Assembly: GCA_009733715.1 (NCBI GenBank)
Contig: WMKJ01000041.1
Span: 1 to 64,000, forward strand
DNA: 64,000 nucleotides
Direction: 5' to 3'
Source of the DNA: Herpomyces periplanetae
Taxonomy: Eukaryota > Ascomycota > Laboulbeniomycetes > Herpomycetales > Herpomycetaceae
In this document: piece after piece, positions 41,193 to 52,978 of the stretch
How positions within the stretch are numbered: the stretch's first letter is position 1
Layout: each line of letters opens with the position of its first letter
Program-made: the position numbers and the translations under genes
The notes under the pieces: model-generated
What the model saw: the letters and a program-made list of their open reading frames with translations, nothing else
Database searches by the model: none
What the model was told of the DNA's origin: nothing

Positions 41193-42222
41193 ACTATTAA
41201 ATTTTCTATGCTAATTTTCATCTCATACCTCTCTTCAACCACTTCCCTTATAATCCATTTCCTGTAAACTCTGCTCCACCAACCCTTCCATCCGGCCGTC
41301 ACGTGATCTATACTTTTATCTTTCGCTTGAAGATTTCTCAGAATTAGCGTGTCGGGGTACTGCAATCGTTTCGGATTGTTCTTTTTTGATTAATTCCACA
41401 AACTCTCCATCATTCAATCTTCAGCATTGATTAAATTTATCCTTCGTCATAAATTTTGGTAAGTCAACTATTCCATTCTGCTATCTTATCGGTAAATTCG
41501 CTTAAATCTTTGATAACTTATAATTGTGTGCGCAATATACATGATGATATGGTGATACTATTTAACTCAGCTCACTCCAACTCGTACGATTAATCAATGT
41601 TTAAAACTACATTATCGTCATGAGTATGTCGACACATTTATCATTAAATTTATTCTGACTCTCGTCGTACACTTCAACCATCCAAACCTTCATATTTTTT
41701 AAATTTCTACTTTTTCCTCTTCCCCCAACTATTTCCAACTAACTTCTCCCTTAACCGAGTGCCCCTCTAGCTTCGGCTTCTCCCCGTCCGTTTACCGCGG
41801 CCAACTACTGAATCTCCTTCTTATAATCCAACTTCCTTTCCCCGAAAATCATCTTTCTCGGCTTACCGATCCCATCATTCCTTTTCCCTCTTTTTTCCCG
41901 TTGCGCCGACCATCTTTTTCTATACACTTACCCTTAAACACGTCAAGTCAACCTACCCATTCTTCTTTTTTTCCTTATAATTACCCTTTACTTTTCTTTA
42001 CCATTACTCTTCTCCTCATCCATGACCTTAGGCTGGCTCGGTCAACTTTCCATTCTCCCTTCCATTATTCTACATGATTTATCCCTTTTCCTCTCCCAAA
42101 CCGCTCCCCCCTTTAACCCGTCTGCTCTCTGAACTCTTCTTTATCACCCTCCTATCCTTTTATTCACCGTTTCCACAGAATTCCCCTCGACTATCCCACC
42201 CTACTTTCACACCATAATTATA
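41193..42222. other. 1 kb divergent promoter region RAD4 / PAN2, pyrimidine-rich
   Basis: No gene recognised. The plus strand is C/T-rich from about 41,680 to the PAN2 start. TCACGTGA at 41299-41306. Confidence 0.6.
41299..41306. promoter_or_regulatory. TCACGTGA octamer 107 bases upstream of RAD4
   Basis: Perfect octamer at nearly the same distance from the RAD4 ATG as the DRS1 copy is from its ATG. Confidence 0.45.
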
Positions 42223-45200
42223 ATGGACTCCGATTGGGATGAAGTATGATATTTTTACCCATGTTTAATCTCTTTCCTTTTAATTCCACCTCTTCCCTTT
42301 CACATATCCATTTATTTCGCCTTAATATTTAATAATTCTCTCACTCAACTCATACTAACTCCATTCTCTTCTTACCTAGATTGCTTTGGTTGCCTTACCT
42401 GTTCCCTCCCGTAATGGTGTACCAACTCCCGCAACTTGTATGACTTTTGATAACCTGGAAGAGCTTTTATGGACAGGAAACGAATTTGTTAGTCTTATCT
42501 AAATTTTCCCTATTCCCTCACACTAATCCTTAACCTTCCCTCTCACAATAGGGCCGTGTATCGTCTTTCTACAGTTCTGAACTTCAAAAGTATACCTCTT
42601 ATATCGCTCACACCTCCCCCGACCCAAGCGTCAATCAAATCCTCGTATGCACTCGCGGCATACTATCTGTTTCAAAACACAGTCTTCACTTATCAATCCG
42701 TCGTGGCACTTCTGTTTGGCATTTATCACATAATGACTTCACCGATCTCTGTTGTATGGGTTTCCCTTCCCACAAGGCCAACGAAATTTTACTTGGTGGT
42801 CGACAGGATAAAATGTTCATCATCGATATTGATAAAGGCACCATCGTTAAAACCCTCCCTGCTGAGGGTAAATATACCATGATGAAACGAGGTGGCCAAT
42901 ACATCTGTATGGCTACCGATACTGGCTCTGTTCATTTCGTTGATCCCACCACCTTCAAAGTTGTCAAAATTTGGCAGGCTCACCTAAGTTGGATCAACGA
43001 TATGGACGTCAATTCCGATTATTTGGTAACCTGTGGCTTTTCCCCCCGTCAACAACATGGCTACCTCCTTGATCCCCTTGCTAACGTTTTCGACATTCGT
43101 TCCCTCATTCCCCTACCCCCCATACCATTTCAGCCCGGCGCTGCATTTGTTAGACTTCATCCCCGTATGTCTTCCACCAGCTTTGTCGTATCACAAAGTG
43201 GACAATTGCAAGTTGTCGATATTATGAATCCCAATACCGTTAATTTACGCCAAATTAACATCTTTGATACCTATATCTCATCCATGGACTTATCCATATC
43301 AGGTGAAGCCCTGGCTCTTACATCAGGTCTCTGTTCCGTTCACCTTTGGGGTTCCCCTTCTAAGGCTAATTTTACCAACGTTCGTAATCCCACCGAATTT
43401 TCTGATACTTCCCTATCATTCAACAGTCTGGACTGGTCTCATTCTACTCCCCTTAATTCTATTGGTTTGCCTTACTATCGTGAAATACTACTTTCAGCCT
43501 GGCCCAGTCATCTCGTATTTGAAGTCGGTGCACCTCCCGCTCCAATTGATCCTGATATTCTGGAAAATTTAATTCCTTCAGAATTCGGTGGATATGCCAT
43601 GAATCCCCGAAAATTACGTAGATACCAGGTCGAAGATACCCGATTCTTGGATGATTCAACATCTTCTGTTCCTGCACCAAAGTTTTTGAGTGAACGAGCC
43701 CGGCAATCTAAGTATCAACAATGCGACTCCGAATCCGACCCTTTATCAAGACGTTTTTCTGAATTAGCGGCTTCGCTTTCTACAAAAAGTAAAGTTCCCG
43801 TCATGTATCGCAGTGTGGAAATTAAGTATTCCAAGTTTGGTGTGGATGACTTTGACTTTGAATATTTTAATCGAACCAAGTATTCCGGTCTTGAAACAAA
43901 CATTATCAACTCCTACGCCAACTCTCTACTACAATTGTATAGGTTTATTCCCCTGCTAAGGAACACCGCACTTGAACACGCAGCGTCATCTTGTTTGCTG
44001 GATACATGCCTACTCTGTGAGTTAGGTTTTCTCATCGATATGCTGGAAAAAGCTGCCGGCTTAAATTGCCAGGCTACAAATTTATTGAAAATGCTGAGTA
44101 GTCTGGCCAACGCTTCATCATTATGTATTCTGGAAGAGCAAGAAGTGGACAATACTACAGGCCAAAAGATCCAAGTTATGAATCGATTTTTTTTGAATAA
44201 AATAACGGCAGATTATCGTACCCAGTCCATGAAAGAGAGTATGGATCGTACCTTAATTTCGTTTGGAACGGCAAAAATTCGTTGCTCGTTATGTCATCAT
44301 GAAGAATCCAATCCCACTTCAACGTTCGTGCATGATCTGGTTTACTCGGCCGAAGAACCTGGAAAACCCCTTACGGGAGAAGCTCGATTGAGCTTTTCAC
44401 AAATTCTCAAATTAAGCGTGGAACGATGTTATCGCTTTCGCAGTTGGTGTAAAATGTGTAATCGTTATCAACCATTTTCGTCAACACGAAGAGTTAATGT
44501 ACCAGCGGAAACTTTATTCTTGAACACGGCAATTAAAGATAGTCGATCAGCGCAAATGTGGGCTACATCAGGTTGGTTGCCAACGGAAATTGGTATCGTA
44601 TGTAACGAGGCTGGCCAATTTAACTGTTTTGAAGGGGAAGAATTAAAGTATCATATAGCTGAGCAAACGCCCAACTTAGTATTATACGATTTGGTAGGCA
44701 TTGTTGCGGAAATTGAAGAAGAAAGTAAAAAGCCGCACTTAGTTGCGATTATTGATGTGTTTTCATCATCACGAGAAGTTTGCAAATCGGGAGATTGGCA
44801 TCTATTTAACGATTTTCTCGTACAAAAAATCACTGAAGAAGAAGCTCTTAACTTTGATCCAGCGTGGAAACTTCCAGCTGTATTAACATACCAAATTCAA
44901 GAATCACGACATCGAATTGACGATTCTTGGAAGGAGAGGCTAGATACGACCATTCTCTTCCAAGCCAACAAAAACCACGGAGAGTACTCACAAGATTTTC
45001 GCATACTAGGGGACAATGAATTGTATAAAGCAGGAATGAAAGTGGGATTAGATGCAGAGTTTGTGCTAGTGCAAAAAGAAGAGTTTACAGTAAAAGCGGG
45101 AGGAATGCGGGAAACGATTAAACCGGCCAGATTAGCCTTGGGTCGAGTTTCGGTTATTCGTGGCACAGGTACAGATATGGGTAGAGCGTTTGTTGATGAT

Positions 45201-45779
45201 TACATTTCCGTATCGGAACCTATAATTGATCATTTAACGACGTACTCCGGATTGTCACCGGGAGATTTAGACAGAAGCTATTCTAAATACGATTTAGTGA
45301 GCTTAAAACAAGCATTCAAAAAATTATGGATTCTTTTAAACAAAGGATGCATATTTATTGGACATGGTTTGCATAATGATTTTCGTACAATTAATATTCA
45401 CGTCCCAAAAGCCCAAATGATTGATACAGTGGAATTATTTTTCTTGAAGCAGTGGGGAGGGCGAAAGCTGAGTTTACGGTTTCTTGCTTGGTTGTTATTG
45501 TATGAGAGTATTCAAACCGAAATGCATGATTCCATTGAAGATGCCCGAACGGCTGTTAAGTTATGGCACAAATATCAAGATTTTAAAGAATCCGATACAT
45601 TACAAAATCAGTTAGAATGGATATACTCGATGGGACATCGTGTTGATTGGAAAGTTCCTGTTAACGTTGAGGCAACAGGTGCGTTGCAAAAGAGGGGGAA
45701 ATCCAGTAAAGATCAATCATTAGTACGAATTAAAGCGGCAGAGGCGGAATCAGATATTCCGATCAAGCTGGTAAGGTGA
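42223..45779 (+). CDS. PAN2: PAN2, catalytic subunit of the Pan2-Pan3 poly(A) nuclease
   Basis: Cytoplasmic deadenylase that trims poly(A) tails with Pan3. Exons 42223-42243 (seven codons, MDSDWDE), 42380-42487 and 42552-45779 give 1118 residues, close to other Pan2 proteins. N-terminal WD40-type propeller (TCMTFDNLEELLWTGNEFG, then GFPSHKANEILLGGRQDKM). A linker that binds Pan3 follows, then the catalytically dead ubiquitin-hydrolase-like domain (GLETNIINSYANSLLQLYRF). The DEDDh exonuclease has D877 and E879 in GLDAEFVLV, D in HGLHNDFRT, and H/D in MHDSIEDARTA. Nothing is missing. It is divergent from RAD4. Confidence 0.96.
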
Positions 45780-46008
45780 TAAGTAGGGAATAGAGTATCA
45801 GTAGTTGTAATTGCATGAAAAGTGGTACCCCGGGCTTTATTGATGGGATTTTTGGCAGGGTTAGTAACGGGGGCGAAAAGGACGAGGACAAAAGCGCGAA
45901 CTACACTTCAAGCTGGTTAAATTTACGCGACGATTTAACCTTGGAGAGTTCTTTTTTAATTTAACACTAGTATTCAATTTTGTATGATTAAGTCATTGCG
46001 TTTAGATA

Positions 46009-49000
46009 ATGGTTGGATCATTTTTATCGCGCTTAACAGAAGGTCTCGGAAATAGTCTACGGTTGATGAGTAGTATGAACTTAAGGACACAGATTAGGAG
46101 AAAGTTGTTGAAGGGGTACAACGTTGGAATATGTTTTAGTACATGTGTAGTTAAACGAACTTATTCCAGAAGATCAGAGAGATTTGGACAACCGGTTCAC
46201 GAAACTCACCCCCATCTTATTAAGTTTGGAGAGCGTTAGTTATTTTTGATTATGCATGGATGAATGAAGGGGGAAACGGATAAGATTAACGATGATATGA
46301 GGGAGATTTAGTTACGCCAGGCATAACATCGTTAGAATATGCAGAGAGAAGGGCTAAGTTAGCGAGTAAATTGAATCGGGGAGACGTTGCGATATTAGCA
46401 GCTGCACCAATTCAGTATCGGAGTGGAGCAGTGTTTTACGCGTACCAACAAAATTCGGATTTCTTGTATATGACGGGTGGGTAGAGAATTATTTGAAAAT
46501 TGGGGTGAAGAGAAAAGAGTTTGGAAGGGGATTTTACACTAATATTTGCGAAGGGTTTATGGAGCCGGAAGCATTAGCAATAATTGGTAAGTGGGAAGTG
46601 AATGGGAAAGGGTGTGATTTTGGGGATGTGTATACATACATGAGTTATCACGAAATTTTACGGGGAGAAAGGGAGGTTAAGTGGTATATAAAACATTAGA
46701 AAAAACGGGAGATCGGGGTGAACATAAGTTTCATCTTTATGTTCGACCGAAAGATCGACAAGCGGAATTATGGGATGGTGCACGTACGGGCGTACAAGGT
46801 GCAATAGATATATTTAACGCAGATGAAGTAAGTGATGAATGAAAGATGATAAAAAATGTGTAAATTGACCAAGATTATTCGCGTGAGCGCGGTACAAAAT
46901 TTATATAGAGTGAAGACATAGATAAAGTGAATGAGTTGATACCCGATATATTGAGTGGAGCACGAATTGTCTACACTGACATTCACGAGATATTTCAGCA
47001 TCGATCTAAGCTTATTCGGTCATTAATGACAAAAGGACGGGGTATAGGTATACAAGAGACCGAGTTTGGGGCATTTGAAGGGGTGAAAGATCGATTAGAA
47101 CCATTGAGTCCAATGATAAAAGAATTACGAATTTATAAAAGCGAAGCTGAAGTAGCCAATATGCGATATGCTGGTAAAGCCAGTGGAAAGGCATTTACAA
47201 TGGCTATGCGGAATGGGTTTACTCAAGAGAAGCAATTGGAGCAGTATATTGAAAGACAATTTCACCTTAATGGCGTAGACAGGAATGCATATGTACCTGT
47301 AGTAGCAAGTGGTGAGGTAAGTCAATCTAAGAGATGAAAGAAAGACCTATAATAATATTACCATAAGATGGAGACAAGGATTGAAATATATGAAAGGTGA
47401 ACTAATTTGATGCCAGAATGCGCTCCGAATACATTACACCAGTAATAATGACGTAATTGGGTAAGTTTGGGTGGACGATGTGGAGTATACACGAATGAGG
47501 TTTGGGGAGGATATGTGGAATTATACAAGATGAGATGAAACGCACTAACGAAAGACCGGATGAAACAAAAATTTTCGAGTAGATCGGACGAGATGATTTT
47601 GGTTGATGCCGGTGGGGTAAGTACGGGATTCGGGGTACCGAAATCGTTGCCGGACTTTGAGAATCGGCACGGCATGGCGTAGAATAGACTACTCCGGTCA
47701 GACTCAAGGGTGCCCGGGCGGTTTCGGCTTGGGCTCGAGGTCCCGGTGCCTTGTTGTGGCCGCTTATCCTTGTCGGGTTTGCCGTGGAAATTCTCTTCAA
47801 GCTAACATGTCGTATCCTTCAGGAACATTCTTGCTACATTACAGACATCACCAGATGTTGGCCTGCGTCGGGAAAATTTACACCTCCCCAAAATGACTTA
47901 TACTCGGCGGTCCTAGGTGTTCAGAGAAAATGTATCTCGCTGTGTCGCGAAAATGCTAACATTTCCCTCAATCAAATTAATGACCTTGCTGAAACTTGGC
48001 TATATGATGCTCTAAAAGCAATGGGGTTTCACTTGAATCCACAGGTAATGTTAATACTTGTCACCATTCTTATGACATTCAATACTTAAAGTTTCAAGCT
48101 CCCGCTACATTTTACTTACTCATTCTCTTTATCCATTACAGGATATTTCTTCCCTTACTATACATCACATAGGTCACTACATCGGTTTAGATGTTCATGA
48201 TACTCCCGGACATTCACGACACAATACCCTAAAAACAAATCAGTGCGTGACAATTGAACCGTAAGTTAACAAGGGGCAGCTCCTTTGATTCCTAAGCAAA
48301 TAGCGGATTCTCATCTAGTGGTCATTTTATCAACGATTATCCACGTTAATCTATCATCTTTGCTTAATGTTATTGCAAAGATGGTTACTCATACATGGAT
48401 AACAAAACTACCCATTATCCGCTTCACTAAGCAATTGCCATGTCTATGGTGTCATGTCATAGCTTATTATACCATAGAGCATCGTGCCCATGAAATATCC
48501 TCATTATCCTATTCGCTTTTGTACATTCCACCTTGACTAACCTTTTCCCCTTGCTCTTCGTTATGCATGTTCTACACAGCGGTATTTACGTCCCAAACGA
48601 TAATCGATGGCCACCCGCATTTCGTGGAATGGGCATTCGGATTGAAGATAGTATCTGCGTCAAGGATGAATATCCGCTTAATTTGAGCGTTGAAGCAGTT
48701 AAAGAGGTATGTACTAATTATTTCCTTTTCTTGGTATACTTTATCACCCGTTCTGTTCGCCCATCGGTGTATTGTCTAGTTTACCAGTCAGTTGGTTGCA
48801 TGCATACATGCATGCTAGCTTGATTGCCTGCTTGCTTGCTTGCTTGCTCAGTCGGTCGGTTGGTTAGTTGGTTGGTTGGTTGGTTGGTTGGTTGGCTGTT
48901 TAACCAGCTGAATAATTAAACCGCCGATGAACGGACAAACCAGCCCGCTTGCCCGCCTATTTGACTGTCAGTCTGTTGGTTGGTAGGCCGCTGGTGCATC

Positions 49001-49329
49001 AATTAACCAAACTGGTTTCTTGTTGGTCAGGAAAGTGGGACTGTTCTTTAATTTTCCACTGTTTATACCTTTCCGTTCGCTTTGATTTTATTTCCCACCG
49101 CCGGCCATTCAGTCGGTTTCAAATGCTTTCACACCCATCTGCACAAGCATACATAAACCCGTAATTCCTTCTTTCACACCCACCATCAAACGTCTCCCCC
49201 ATTGTGTATCGCCTCCCCTCCCCCACCCCATATTTACCGAAAGTCCGAAATTTCCGAATTATTTACCATACATGCCCGTTAACCAGTCACTCAAAATAGA
49301 TTGCGGATATCGAAGCACTTCGACATTAG
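46009..49329 (+). CDS. ICP55: intermediate cleaving peptidase Icp55/XPNPEP3 (M24B), mitochondrial
   Basis: Aminopeptidase that removes one residue from proteins after mitochondrial presequence cleavage. Eleven exons: 46009-46234, 46306-46476, 46554-46586, 46700-46827, 46909-47316, 47417-47460, 47583-47616, 47823-48044, 48142-48260, 48580-48706 and 49300-49329. These give 513 residues exactly in frame. A basic N-terminal presequence (MVGSFLSRLTEGLGNSLRL, then KRTYSRR) leads to TPGITSLEYAERRAKLA. M24 metal ligands are present: Asp in LVDAGG, Asp in CYITDITR, His in HHIGHYIGLDVHD, Glu in VTIEP and Glu in GIRIEDS. The last coding exon adds only IADIEALRH after a 593-base intron with GGTT-type repeats. 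Strand composition flips from purine-rich to pyrimidine-rich around intron 7. Confidence 0.93.
48823..48899. repeat. (CTTG)n then (GGTT)n microsatellite in the last ICP55 intron
   Basis: Successive runs of cttg and ggtt tetramers, with a transitional gtcggtcggt, inside intron 10. Variation there would change intron length but not the protein. Confidence 0.85.
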
Positions 49330-49654
49330 TCTTGTGCCATATCAATTAGACAAATCGTTTGTGATAATATTGTATTTTTATGAGATAAAAATTATCACCT
49401 CGTCTAACCTGAATGACAACTCATTATTCCCTCAGTCCCCTCCCAGGAAGTAATAGGATATGTTTATACGAACTGTAATAGTCAATTTGCCCTGGCAGTG
49501 AAGTTGGCTATACGAATGTCCGTGATTAATTTCGTCGCGTGGTCGTTAAAACTGCGAATCTAGCTATCTTGAATCTATAATTTATCTGTGTAATAGCTAA
49601 ACCTAGCGATCCATGATCTTTGTTTTGTACTATCGTAAGTGTATCCACTATCAC

Positions 49655-49678
49655 AGCTATACGCGTACGCGTATAGCT
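49655..49678. repeat. 24-base perfect palindrome
   Basis: Half-site AGCTATACGCGT followed directly by its reverse complement, with no spacer. It lies about 330 bases after the ICP55 stop. Could be chance, a cruciform, or a dimeric protein site. Confidence 0.8.
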
Positions 49679-50480
49679 TATCCACCCGTTTCCGAATCCA
49701 TTACACCCGATATTTCGAAATTGCGTTAACACGGGTCATTCTATCACAATTATAACGAAAACCGTGTATGAGTTTTCCCTGAGTAACTGTGGTTTTGGAT
49801 TTATGCTCATATCGGCATCCACGTCGGACTTTTAATATAATAATGCAATAGCCGCTGGCGTTCCGGATGTCACTGCCGAATTATCATATTTTCAATTTTT
49901 CTTTATGTGATGAGAGGAAATACGAGTTAAACAGTGTAACCAAAAGTGATTTCAACGAACCAAGGCTAGGTAAAGGGCGGGGCACTTAGCAAAGGTTACG
50001 TGTATTGTGGTAGCCTAGTGAGTTGATTGAGTGAGGGAAGTTTGACGATAAATGGAACATTTAATCGACATTTACAATCTTAGCCTGAGGTAGCATAGTT
50101 TATACGAGTTATTTTATTCGAATAAATCATCCTGGTACGGTCATATATGATGAGCGTGGGGTTACGATGGATTGGCAGTGTTGCCAAATCTTCGATGTGG
50201 CATACATATGAAAGGAAAGGCGAGGGTCCAGCGTACATGATAGCGGTGGTGGCAGATTTGAATTATAAGTAAGGGGAAGTGGGCGTGGAAGTGGAGAGGT
50301 ACTGTTTTAAAAGTGGCAGTTTTAATGGCAGGTTATGTAGCGAAAAGAAGTGTAAAGGGAGTTACATAGGTTTGATTTAGAAGGTGTGGAAACGGTTTGG
50401 GCTTACGCGGATGTACAGGCATGATTGAAGATAAATGAACGAAATCACCATAGAATATTTGCGATGGTACACTGATAGAG

Positions 50481-50576
50481 ACACATACACGTACACGTAC
50501 ACGCACACATGTACATACGCATACGCAAACGCAAACGCATACGCATACGTATACGTATACGCACTCGCATATAAAT

Positions 50577-50609
<33 letters not shown>

Positions 50610-50636
50610 TATACATATATATATACCTATACATGT
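50481..50636. repeat. hexamer-type tandem repeat tract (ACACAT/ACGCAT/ACGTAT variants)
   Basis: About 150 bases of six-base units drifting from acacgt through acgcaa and acgcat to acacat and finally tatata. Both strands give spurious open frames of Thr/Tyr or Tyr/Met/Val. Confidence 0.9.
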
Positions 50637-51306
50637 AGGAGCGAATGTGCACACACACACACACGCCAACTTACCGACCTGAGCTCCCTCCCATATACGC
50701 GACGCCATACGCACACAAAGCTATACACGTAGAAACGGCTAACTTAGAAAGAGTGTATACGTATAAATGTATTGCAAAGTACGCACGCACCTACACCGAT
50801 ACGCACGTACGCACACATAATCACAATCATGTACACATACGGACAAATAGTATAAAAATAAACGCCAACGATGCTAATGGCGCGTAAATGTGTGTATACG
50901 GTAATGAAAATGAGAAAAAAAAAAAACAAAACATTAAAGGCAAAAATGTTCCAATTAAAGCATTCCCTTTCCTGTCGACATCACTCAACCATCCCATACA
51001 CTAAAATGAACGTGGTAAACGAGCTAAGCGGGTGCCCAGCCTATCAGAAGGAGGCCGACATTTCTCATTAACAATGACAACAATATTTTACATTTATGCA
51101 CGTACGCAAGCACGCACGCTGCATACATAAATATATGCATTCGATAAATCGAGTCAACCATTTACTTCCAATACTACATGCAACCATAGAACAAGGCAAA
51201 ACAATTCCCTTCCCTTCAGCTCCCTTTGGCACCCTCTGGCACTCTCTGGCACCCTCGGACCCCCTCTAGCATCCCCGCCCGCCCCCATGCTCCCTCTGCC
51301 CGCTAT

Positions 51307-51314
51307 TCACGTGA
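51307..51314. promoter_or_regulatory. TCACGTGA octamer in the gene-poor region
   Basis: Perfect octamer about 1.7 kb before the DBF4 ATG, at the left end of the pyrimidine-rich domain leading into that gene. Confidence 0.3.
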
Positions 51315-52558
51315 TCTGCATCCCATCTCCACACTCTGCACACCTCCCTCCTGCCTCGCAACGCTCGGATTCCCATTCTCTCCATTCGGACTTCTCCAAG
51401 ACGCGTCTCTTCCACCGCCTCATCTCGTCACGGGACTCTCTCTTCTGATTACCTAATTCTTCATTCCGGCTGACTCAGCTTGGGTTTTTTGGGGCCACCC
51501 GAAAATAATTTTTTGTTCGCATACGTTTTCTTTACGCTATCGTCAATTTAATCTTTATCATTGATTAAACCGAATTTTTTCGTGGACATCGTGGAAGTTA
51601 TCGTAACTTATGTTGCGTTAATCATACAATTATTTCCTTAAACTTCTTCACTTTGTTCGATTCATCTTTTCTTTTACCAATTCCCTTATTTCATTTTCCT
51701 TACTTCTCTATTCCTTCGTTCTTCACTAATCCTTCCTTTATCTTTTTTACCCGTTTAACCCATCTTCATCATCCTTCTCCATCTATTTTCTCCCAACTTA
51801 CCGTCCCTCCCGTGCCCGCTCGTACCCACTTTCATATTCACTACTATCATCATATCCGTCCATACTACAATCTCCCTCTTTCTTCTCCATTCGCTCTAAG
51901 CTAGTGAAAATTTTTTGTCCCTATTGACTAACTTACTCGTTAATCCTTCCATTCTTCCTTAACTATACTCCCTCATCCATCCTCTTCATGTTCCACTAAT
52001 CATGCATCCTCCTCAATTTCTCGCTTAATTTTTTTCCCTTTCCTCATAATCTCACCCCCCTCCCCCCTCACTAGCGTGTCTCGAGTCCCTTCTTCACGAT
52101 CCGCATGGAAAAACTTTTTCGCACCTCTCTCGCTCAGGTCCCGTGAGCTTGGCTTACGCTTGTGTTTACTTGCTTTACCTAACATCATCCGCTTTTTTTT
52201 TACCATCACTATTCTCTTCAATCATTTCTTTTCTCCTTGCGTCGTGATCTATCCATTGTTCCCTTCATCCATTTCTATTCACTTCCACTTCCTCTACTTG
52301 CTAGTCTTCAAGTATTTTTTTATTTTCTCATACTCATCCTATCATCCACACTTCCCTTCTTCTTCATCTTCCCCCCTTCTCTCCTTGTCGTCAAGATCGT
52401 CTTTAATAATAACCTCATTTCTTCTTCTTCTCCTTGCTCTCATCAGACTTTCCCCTTTCATCAGGTCTTAATATCCTTTCACGACGCGCATCCTTTGCAT
52501 TCGTCAACATTTTAAACCCCCTTCTATCGCCATCTCTTCGTACTGCCACCTGAACTTA

Positions 52559-52561
52559 CAC

Positions 52562-52610
<49 letters not shown>
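52559..52610. repeat. CA/CATA microsatellite
   Basis: acacatacatacataca followed by about a dozen CA dinucleotides, 370 bases before the DBF4 start. Confidence 0.9.
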
Positions 52611-52978
52611 TCCTCATACGCACACTCTCTTCATTTCCAAATACCTAACTTTAGCGCAACATTTTTGTTTATCTCATCTTTGCTCGCCGCGCCCTCTTAC
52701 TCCCTCTGATTGACCGACCTTTTGTTCTACTACTCCATTACCCTTCCTCTATCCGTGGCTGGTCGTGCGAACGCGTATTCTATTCTTTACACTGCATTCT
52801 ACTGTTACTCTGTGCTTCCGTTCCCCTCCTCTCTTCAGTCCTCTTCTTTCCATTCCCCTATCAATATCTTCTGCATGACCACTTTTTCGCCTTTGAACTC
52901 ATTGGTTTTTGTCCCCTCCTCTTTGACTTCTCCCCTCCAACTTCTTCCCATCCCATCCATTATTAAGCACTAATTGTC

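Larger units (their letters stand above)
49330..52978. other. 3.6 kb gene-poor region between ICP55 and DBF4
   Basis: The longest stretch here without a gene I recognise. It has unbiased DNA to 49,900 (with a 24-base perfect palindrome at 49655), a G/A-rich patch to 50,440, a hexamer-type repeat tract (50481-50636) and further CA-rich sequence to 50,870. C/T-rich DNA then runs from 51,190 to the DBF4 start with another CA tract (52559-52610). The open frames are low-complexity (Tyr/Val/Met/Thr or Ser/Pro/Phe). A non-coding RNA or a small gene with tiny exons cannot be excluded. Confidence 0.5.

Noticed and set aside
50377-50714. Cys/Tyr/Val/Met-rich minus-strand open frames
   Set aside because: Translation of the hexamer repeat tract; no start context or conserved features.
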